Shown here piece by piece: positions 56,203 through 64,000 of a DNA stretch of 64,000 bases. The stretch is from Eudorina sp. 2006-703-Eu-15 (lineage: Eukaryota; Chlorophyta; Chlorophyceae; Chlamydomonadales; Volvocaceae). Location: assembly GCA_003117195.1 (NCBI GenBank), contig BDSI01000011.1:410901-474900 (forward strand), read 5' to 3'. Both the position numbers and the translations under genes were made by a program. A model generated the notes under the pieces. That model was given only the letters and a program-made list of their open reading frames with translations, searched no databases and was not told the origin of the DNA. The stretch's first letter is position 1; each line of letters opens with the position of its first letter.

Positions 56203-59200
56203 ATGCCGCTGTCCGCGACAGCGCGGCGCAGCATCCAGGAGACTGTGCCAAGCAGCTTTCAAACCACTGGACGTGCAGGCCACGACTGCGGCAGCCGTGA
56301 GATGGCAATGGCCGCCGAAGGCGCCACACGCCGCAACGGCTGTAGCAGCAGCAGCAGTGGCGGCGGCGGCAGTGCCCTCCCCACCATCACCAACGCCGCC
56401 GCCGGCACCACCGCCACCACCAGCCGTTGCACCAGCGCAGGTCGCGGCCCCGTGGCCCCCGGCAGGTTGCGGCTGCTGCTGCTCCTCGCCTTCGTGCTTG
56501 TGGCTCTGTTCGGCGCCGCATACTGGGCGGGTTCGGATCCACAAGGCGACGAGGCGCCGCGACGGCGGTGGACACCGCAGACGGAGCAGCGGCAGCTGCG
56601 GGCGCGTGCAGGCGCCTCTAGGGTTCGCGGCGGCGGCACCGACGGCGGCCTCGAGCGCAGCGCCGACGGCCTCCAGGCCACGGCTCAAGCCCTGGCGCCG
56701 CCGGCAGCAGCCGCGACGGCGCCGCCGGCGACTGGTTGGGGCCCGGATCCGGTAGCGGCTGCCATTGCGGCGGCGACGGCGTCGCTGCTGCCGCCGGCGC
56801 CACCGTCCGCCGCCGCTGCGGCCCCAGCCCCAGCCCCATCCGCCGGGCCGCCGACCCGCGCTCCGCATCCCGCTGCTGACGTAGCCTCAACCGCCTCCCT
56901 GAGCCTCGGCTTCATCGTACCTGCCGTACAGGAGGCCATGGCACAGCTGTCCTCCGCTGCCGCATCGGCGCTCCGAACCGAACAGCAGAAGCAGAAGCAG
57001 AAGCATGCGGACGTGGCTGCGGCGCTGCTGCCCCAGATCCCGGTGTACCCCGGTCAACCCGCAGCCGGCTCCGACCCGTCGACCTCCCCGCTTCCGGAGC
57101 CGACGCCGCCAGTGGCTAAGCCCTCGCGCTGGTGCTCCGCGGCGGCGGCGGCGACGGGCGGCGGCGAGGATAAGGCCCCACAGTATCACCTGGTGATCCT
57201 GGCGTCGCCAAGGGTAGGTGCCGTACATGTCTGGGTCCCTCCCTTCCATAGCACCGCCCCGCCCGCGACTGGGCTGGGCTGGGGGCCTAGGGCTTAGGGT
57301 TTTAGGGTTTGGCAGGCAGGATGGGTCCAAGATACAGAACACACAGAGAGGGTTTGGTAAGAGGGCTTGATAGCCTCGGGGCTGCAATGTCATGAAGTCA
57401 TGATGGAAGCCGTTGGCGCACATGGCAAACCCACTCTTACCTTGAAACATAACGTTCTGCTCAAGTACGGTAATCACCAACCGATAACCGCCTCACCTGC
57501 AACCGCTGCAGCCCGAACAGGGTCGCTACATGGCAACCACTCTGGTCAGCATCGCCGCCGCCGAGGCCCGCCCCACGTCCCTCACGGTGTTGTGGACTCG
57601 GCATAAGAAGGACCATGAAAACGTCACCGCGGGCAGCAGCAGCGGCAGTAGTAGCGGCAGTAGTAGCGGCGGCATTAGTAGTAGCGGCGGCAGTAGCAGC
57701 AGGAGTGGCAGCGGCCGACGGCTGACCGCCGGCGGCAACGGCGCTGCAGATGGCAGTGCGGCCGCGGGGAGACTGGGCGGTAGGGTGAGGGCTACCCGCA
57801 GCGGCGCCGGCAGCGGCAGTGACGGCGGCGGCGATGGCGGAGACGGCGGCGGCGTAGAGGTGACGCTGGTGCAGCGGCTGGAGATGCCGACGCCGAAGCC
57901 CTCGCCGCCTCCGCCAAAGACCGACGGCGAAAACGACGAAATCGCGCAGAACGGCGATGCACAGAACGGCGAAAACGAATCAATTGCAGAAAACGGGGTC
58001 TTCAGCTTGCTTGCTGCGCTGGAGATGTACGACAGGCGCGCCGGTGTTGGTGGCGGCGGCAGCGGCGGCGGAGCCGCCGGCTCGGCCTCTTCCGCTGGTT
58101 TCGGCTGGCTGCGTGTGCGGTATCTCCCAGAAGAGGTCGAGGAGGGCGATATCTTGGCCAGCTACTACCAAACGCTTCGAGTGCCTGACCAGGTCGGGGG
58201 CCGGTGCGTTTAGAAACAGAACCCGCCGAACCAGCCCACTCGGGGACCGGTGTGTGTGTGTGTGTCGGGAATCCAACCGAAACCGGGAAAGTCCCCAGAA
58301 CCCGGGCCGGAGGCGAATGATCGACCGTCCCTCGGGAATGCTCGTCCAAGGGTGCCGCACGGGTGTTCGTCCGAGCCCCGGCAGAGTAACGGTTTTAGTG
58401 AAGCGGGATCACTTTGTGTTGTCGTACTGACGTACTGACGTACTGTTGTACTGCCACACTGCAAGGTGGCGGAGGAGACCGGTGACGCAGCGCTGCGGGT
58501 GCTGCCGCTGGTGGTCCTGGAGGTGTGCGGGGGCAGAACTTGGTCAGGGTGCTGCTTTGGCAGGAGGGCAGAACAGGAGCGCGTGACATGCAAAGGGCAT
58601 ACGGTAGCTACGCCCGTATTTTCGTCGTTTGTTCGAAGAAGGCCTGGGCGCCCAAACTGGGCGATTCCTGGACTACAATCGGACGGCCGTCTTCTCCTCC
58701 TACCTTGGTGGTTCGCCGCCTCTTCGAGGGGCCGCTGCGCCAGGGCCCCCCCTGGGGGGTAAACTGCCCGTCCGTCTGTCGCTGCCGCCCCGCTCCCCTC
58801 CCCTTCGCTCCCCTGCCCTCCCTCCCCTCCCTCGCTGCCTCCCGCCGCATTGCATCCCTCCCCGACTCCCCACCGCCCAGGCCGATGTGGTGCTGGCTCC
58901 GCGCTTCAGCGACCGACTGGCGTGCGTGCTGGGGATGATGCAGGTGCTGTGATGTGCTGTGCTGTGATATGTGAATGTCCTTTGTCACAGTATGGGGTGT
59001 GCGGTGGGGTTGGTTGCGGTGGGGCCGTGGGGTGCAAGGCTGCGCGTGCATCTCGCGTACGGGAGGACATGTATGAAGGTACGGCACAAACGACTCGGGC
59101 ACCAATCGCCCACCGGGCTCCCAGCACGAGCGGCTGCAGTGCTCCGTCCTGTCCGACCCCCCCGATGTCAATCGACCAAGGGACCCGCGAACCACGCCTG

Positions 59201-60867
59201 CCGCAATGTGACCTTCTATCTCGGCGTTTCTACCCTTATTCATTCCCGCCAATCACTACTTCACCTCCGACTCCACCTCCACCTCCATCGCTCATTGCCG
59301 ATACCAGCCTACCAGCCGGCACGGTGCCGCGCCCCCCCCACCACACACACACCTGCTGGGCCTGGGCGGTTCTGGGCGGGTTTCTCATCAAACACATCTG
59401 CGCACATGCCGGCGCTGCCATACCCAACAACTCCTCGGCCCCACCAGGATTTGGGGCACTCATCAGACCAAAGCCGCGGGACCAGCGGCGGCGGCGGCGG
59501 CGGCGGTGGTGGTGGTACTGATGGCGGTGGCGGCGGCAGCGCATCGCCGGATTTCGCCATCAGCCTGTACGGCCCGGGCATGGCCGCACTGGAGCTGCCC
59601 AAGGCCCTCCGTACGTACGGCGACGCGCCGGTACCCGGAGATGAGGTGCCGCGGGGCGGCGGCGGCGGGGACGTCTTCACGCGCCTTACTTTGGTGCCTA
59701 ACCTGTGGTCCTGGGGCACGCAGGTGGGGGCAAGGGTTTCAATTCTCTTATGCACACACACACGGGCTTCTCATTAAACCCTTCTCATTATACACACACA
59801 GACACACTATCTCTCCAGGTTGACTCGCTAAAATGTGCACACACACACACACGCGGGGGGGGGGGCAAGTGCCCAGGGTGCAGGTGCGACTGTGTACAGT
59901 TCGGGAGAGGCAGATGGCCCTCCGGGTGAAACGCGCGAAATTGTTGTTTGTAATCTGCACGGCACGGGTAGGTCCGCAATGGGTCTTCTAGGGGCCCCTG
60001 CATCGTGTTGGGCTCCTCCTTGTCTTCTCGGACCGTTGGCGCCTCATACTGCTCAACTCTGCTGTCGCTGGCGCGCGCCCACGTCGTTCCATCGCCGTGT
60101 TTCGCTGCTGCTGGCGGGCGCAGGGCGTGCTGTACTCGTACGGCGTTCGCATGAGCCTTATGCGCCACTACAGGGAGCTCCTGGCTGGATGTGTGCCGCA
60201 GGACGGACTGACGGACATCGAGCTGGTACGGCATCTTGGTCATCGTGTACGGATATAAAGATGCTACACGCTCCCTGTGATCTTTGTGTGAGGAAAGGGC
60301 TACAGGCCGGCCTGTAGCAGGGCAGCTCCTTGCTACTGGCCGCCGGCATCCAGCTACAGCCACAACTCTGCTCGATACGTTACCGTGTTCGGCCATTCTA
60401 GACACAACGCATCAACCCTATCAAAACCCCTCACCAACCACCCCTGACACCTACATCAACCACCCCTACACCGAACCACTGTTTACGTTTCCAACCACCT
60501 AATAAACAAGCGATCCTTTCGGGGCCCCTTCCCAGCACGACCACAACGGCTAACCGATTTATCCGCCTCGCAGGTGCGTCATATGGCGAACCGCCGCTGC
60601 TTCGGACCGCCGAAGCTGGGGACCGTGGCCGGCAAGCCCAAGATCCAGGGCCCCGCATGTGACCCACGGGTCGTCCACGGCAACATCACCCTAGGGGACC
60701 CAACGTCCGGGACGCCCTGCTACCTGTTCGTCGTACAGCCCAGCATGGTGCAGCACGTGGGATCCTCCAGCTCGCTGTTTGGGGCTGCGTCCAAGAGGTT
60801 TCATATGGCGACCGACTTCCCCCGCCGAGTTGCCGTACCCGGGCTGGACGCCCCGGGCAGCTGGTGA
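56203..60867 (+). CDS. Type II membrane protein, possible glycosyltransferase
   Basis: Eight exons, all joined in phase 0: 56203-57213, 57521-58192, 58466-58522, 58564-58758, 58881-58943, 59448-59723, 60124-60225 and 60574-60867; 889 residues. One hydrophobic segment (LRLLLLLAFVLVALFGAAYWAG, about residues 88-109) near the N-terminus suggests a Golgi-type signal anchor. A Pro/Ala-rich stem follows, then YHLVILASPRGRYMATTL, DVVLAPRFSDRL, PNLWSWGTQGVLYSYG and PSMVQHVGSSSSLFG. The last resembles the QHVG-SSL motif of MGAT4- and PGAP4-like glycosyltransferases, so an N-acetylhexosaminyl-transferase-like role is possible but unproven. Gly/Ser and Ala runs interrupt the domain. The intron between exons 3 and 4 is only 41 bases, so that junction is the weakest. 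The stop lies in AGCTGGTGAGG, which is also a good donor, so a further exon is possible. Confidence 0.6.
57294..57310 (+). repeat. Telomere-like TTTTAGGG motif
   Basis: TTAGGGTTTTAGGGTTT, about two units of the Chlamydomonas-type telomere repeat, in intron 1 of the membrane-protein gene. Confidence 0.6.
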
Positions 60868-62763
60868 GGCGATGAAAGCGGATGGGGGGGTGGGTGGGAG
60901 TCCGCTCGCGGGTAGTGGGGGTCGTTAAGGAGGGGTGGTTAGGGTGGAGTGGATGCAAAGTTACCAACCTGGCTGGGTGGCGTGTCGAAATGAATGATCC
61001 ACGTTACTGTGGGCCTCATGCCGTTATGGTGGCGACCAGAGTCCACCCGGGGGGCAGAGTGTACCCGGGGGGCAGAGTCCAACTGGGGCAGAGTCCCCCC
61101 GGGGGCAGAGAACTAAAAGAAGAGTACTCGGGGGTACAGTACGGCACACGTCGATGATGGCCGGGTATGAAGGCGTTAGGTGGTGGTGAGGTTTGTGACG
61201 AGGAGTGAGTCGGCGGATGCGAGGTCGGGCGTGTTAGCAGGGTTTCACGCCGTACATGCCGTACCGTGCGAGCGTCCGTCCCGAGGTGCCAACTGACAGG
61301 TGCGTGGCGGCAGCGGCCAGGGCGCGTGTGTTCAGGAATGCAACCGGCGCGTGTGCACGCTTGCCCGCGTTGGGCGCGCCACCAGGAGCGGACAGGGGTG
61401 CGGGACATGCAAGGGGCGCAACTGTGCCCGGGGAGTGCCCGGGGGCCGCACGACTGCCCCTGCCAAGCCCGGCCCAATCAGCTCCGCGCCTGGTGCGTGC
61501 GGCTGGAGTGCGCGGGGGCCGCCACCGGCGGTTGCCTTTGCCTCGGATGTTGTAGGCTGGGCGCTGGAGTGCAACCGCAGCTGGAACTGAAGTACCAAAG
61601 GGCATTGGTGCAGGCATCAACTGGGGATGGACCCGGGTCCGGGTCCCGACGGGAGAGATCCGGAGGGGGGAGGAACCCTTCAGCGGCCAGGACTGAGAGA
61701 CCAGGACTGACTGCTGAGGACTGCCCTGCCGCCAGCCCGAGGGATCCCTGCAGGCCTATACTGCGGAGGGAGGCTATTACAAATAATGTTGTTACAGGGT
61801 ACCCGGGTGACAAATATCATCAATGACGTTTCAATGACGTTTCCATCAGGCTTACGTTGTAAGGGGACGGACCAACAGCCACGTCGGCGGCTCGCCGCAC
61901 GAGCGCATTCGGACGGTTGATCCTCCGTCCCCGGCCCCCGCCCCAGGCGCGCGAGCCTCGAACAGCGGCACACGGCAGCGGGCCCCCCCCCCCCCACACA
62001 CACCGGTCTCAGAAGGTCCCAACTTCCCGCACAGAAAGGCTGTGCAGCTGGGGCCCCAAGTCACCGCATCAGCTCCTGCACTGGCCTGCGCCCGCGGCAC
62101 AGCGGGATCCCCGCCAGGCCCCGATCCGCGAGCCTGCTCTGCAGGGCAGGGCTAGCAACCTGCCGTACCTGCTATGCGGGCACGACAACCTGCTGTCCGT
62201 ACGATTCTGTACCGCACTTCACCGGCTTCACCTCCAGAAAAGCCCATACAGGATACCAACAGACCTGCCGTACATAGTCAAAACCTGCTACACCAAAACC
62301 TGCTACACCAAAGCCACACTCAAGAGGATACCTCTGGATTCCTGTCAACATCCACACACAAGTGTTACGTAGCCGAAGCACTTCCGATCAACAGCCACCA
62401 AAAGCTGCCCGATGCACTCCAGCAACCTCTGCGCCTGCATAAACTTACGAGCAAGGACAGTACGGACAACAGCCAGGCGGACCAACCGCCAACCACCTCT
62501 TATCGTACGGCGGGGGCCGTTGTGCGGGACAAGGGTGGCGCGGTTGCGTACCCCTGCAGGCCATGTGCTGCTGCAGGCGCTGCTCGGGTTAGAACCTTAG
62601 GAAGACAGGACAGACTCTGCTGGGGTGGCGGCCATTCTCGGTCCATTTCCCGCGGTACCCATCGTCATTTTGCGTCAGCCACGCAACAGGCTCCAGGGGC
62701 AGCACCATGACGCAAGATCGTGGATCCAGGATCCAGGTTAGGGCCTGCTACGCTGCTAGGATC
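60868..62763. other. Intergenic stretch with short repeats
   Basis: Contains a degenerate repeat of GGGGGGCAGAGT-type units (about 61047-61110). A possible continuation exon of the upstream gene could not be identified. No other supported gene. Confidence 0.35.
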
Positions 62764-62913
62764 TCAATCCCTGGGCCGCTGCTCCCTTGAGGCCGCGGCT
62801 GCGGCCGCCGCTGGGTTATGCGGCGCCCCGAGCAGCAGCCGCCTGGCTCGGTAGGCCTGCCCCAGGCTCCCCCCGGGCGTCCTGGCCTTGGCGGCCCGCA
62901 GCTTCTGGATCAC
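62764..62913 (-). CDS. Terminal exon of an unidentified minus-strand gene
   Basis: A GCAG acceptor with pyrimidine-rich lead precedes an open 50-codon exon that starts VIQKLRAAKARTPGG, continues SLGQAYRARRLLLGAPHNP into an alanine run, and ends at a TGA (62766-62764). The basic, helix-forming composition and clean acceptor favour real coding sequence. The upstream exons lie to the right, partly beyond the window. No family is recognised. Confidence 0.5.
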   Translation of the reverse strand: MIQKLRAAKARTPGGSLGQAYRARRLLLGAPHNPAAAAAAASREQRPRD

Positions 62914-63439
62914 CTGCGGGGGTGGTCAAAGCAGGCGGATGGGGGGAGGGGACGGGCGGACTGGGCAGATGGAGGCTGGAGGCTTTGGCCGGCGGACGGG
63001 GACGGCGGGACGCGGGACGCGCCCGCGGCTGTTTTGCCGCTCCAAGCCCGGACCAGCCCGTGCAGGTGAGGACCCCGCCACGCGGATCGCCTGCATCCGG
63101 AAGCTCAACTCATGGCAGGAGCACCAACCCGCCTCCAGAGCCGGGCCGGTTTCCTGGCTCCTGTGCGCTGACGGCTGTCTGTCGAGATGTGGTAACATCC
63201 CTGCCAAAATCCGTGCCAACATCCGAACACCCCGCTGTAGAACCAGTCTCAAGTCCTTGCGTCCATGCGGCCTTACCGGATCGGCTCCCCAGCGGCCCAC
63301 CGCGTAGGCCCTGGCCGCAGCCCTGCCCTGTCCCGCCCCGCCCCGTGCAGTCGCCAAACCCATGCACCCGAGTGGCCCACCGCCGCGACGTGTGACACCT
63401 AGGGCTGTATTGTGGGGTGAGGACTTCTACCCTTCACTG

Positions 63440-63638
63440 CACCCAGGGAATGGAACCCCCGCACCCACACCCAGTTGCCACGCGCGGTCCGTCCCCGTCG
63501 CTGCACCCACCCAACCCATCCGACGCACCCTCTCCGCCGCCTCCTCCGCGCCCCTCTCCACATCCGCATCCGTCTCCACGTCCTCCGCCCGGGCCCTCCC
63601 CAGCAGCAGGTCACCCACCAGCGCACCGCCCAGCGCCC
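63440..63638 (-). CDS. Possible internal exon of the same minus-strand gene
   Basis: After a CCAG acceptor at 63639, the minus strand encodes GALGGALVGDLLLGRARAED, then VETDADVERGAEEAAERV, an amphipathic helix-like stretch unlike the low-complexity frames around it. The left boundary is uncertain (candidate donors GTGTGG and GTGCGG, 63457-63468) and its link to the terminal exon at 62913 is not proven; another small exon may lie near 63080-63110. Confidence 0.3.
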
Positions 63639-63675
63639 CTGGACCCGACAACGGGGATGGGGGGAGGTTCAGCCT

Positions 63676-63793
63676 GTGCGTGTTTGGAAAAGAAACCCGC
63701 CCGCCCGAACCCGGGTGTGTGTTTGGAAAAGAAACCCGCCCGCCCGAACCCGGGTGTGTGTTTGGAAAAGAAACCCGCCCGCCCGAGCCCAGG
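63676..63793 (+). repeat. 39-bp tandem repeat, three copies
   Basis: Three units of TGTGTGTTTGGAAAAGAAAC followed by CCGCCCGCCCGAACCCGGG, in what is probably an intron of the right-edge gene. Confidence 0.95.
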
Positions 63794-64000
63794 TGCAGCC
63801 AGTATGTGTGCTCGGTGCTAATGAGGTACCGAGTGCGCAAGCCCGTCTGTCCATGTGCGTGCCTCCAGCCGCATAGGAGGCCGCGGATGGGGACCACATG
63901 CTGCAGTGCTAAAACACGTGGCGGCAGGATGTGACACATCGCGATCTTGACCCACGGGACGGTGCGATCCGGACCCGGACACCCGACCAAACAGAACTCC

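Overview
The window looks like nuclear DNA of a volvocine (Chlamydomonas/Volvox-type) green alga. It is GC-rich, its genes are broken by many short phase-consistent GT-AG introns, TGTAA poly(A) signals follow several stop codons, homopolymeric Q/A/G/P tracts and GC-rich minisatellites are common, and a TTTTAGGG-type motif is present. The species is not determined. Gene models were built by hand from splice sites, reading-phase continuity and protein motifs, without transcript data.

Layout. 0.5-3.9 kb: two thioredoxin-fold genes arranged head-to-head, a secreted/ER-type protein with a WCRGC site and polyQ tail (minus) and a plastid f-type-like thioredoxin (plus). Their opposed TATA boxes are about 260 bp apart. 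3.9-10.2 kb: mostly non-coding. 10.2-14.6 kb: a nine-exon hAT-transposase-derived gene with a proline-rich minisatellite carrying two 1-bp deletions. 14.6-17.1 kb: repeats. 17.1-20.8 kb: an eight-exon secreted glyoxal/galactose-oxidase-like gene (minus). 20.8-26.8 kb: minisatellites and inverted repeats.

26.8-54.8 kb holds the main structure, a duplicated two-gene block on the minus strand. Each block has a twelve-exon carotenoid-cleavage-dioxygenase gene followed by a five-exon VID27-like gene: copy A at 26.8-32.5 and 39.3-42.9 kb, copy B at 44.6-50.2 and 52.2-54.8 kb. Intron positions and phases match between copies. A plus-strand 2-oxoglutarate/Fe(II) oxygenase gene (33.0-37.0 kb) lies inside block A only. 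Both dioxygenases look intact, with all four iron-binding histidines. VID27 copy A has lost the N-terminal segment of copy B and appears to use a GC-AG intron.

56.2-60.9 kb: an eight-exon plus-strand gene for a type II membrane protein, possibly a glycosyltransferase. The right edge (62.8-64 kb) holds the 3' end of an unidentified minus-strand gene.

The dioxygenases and the f-type thioredoxin point to plastid redox and carotenoid metabolism. The oxidase-like protein and the PDI-like protein carry secretory signals. No operon-like cooperation is expected in this nuclear genome; the only strong positional link is the repeated dioxygenase-VID27 pairing.
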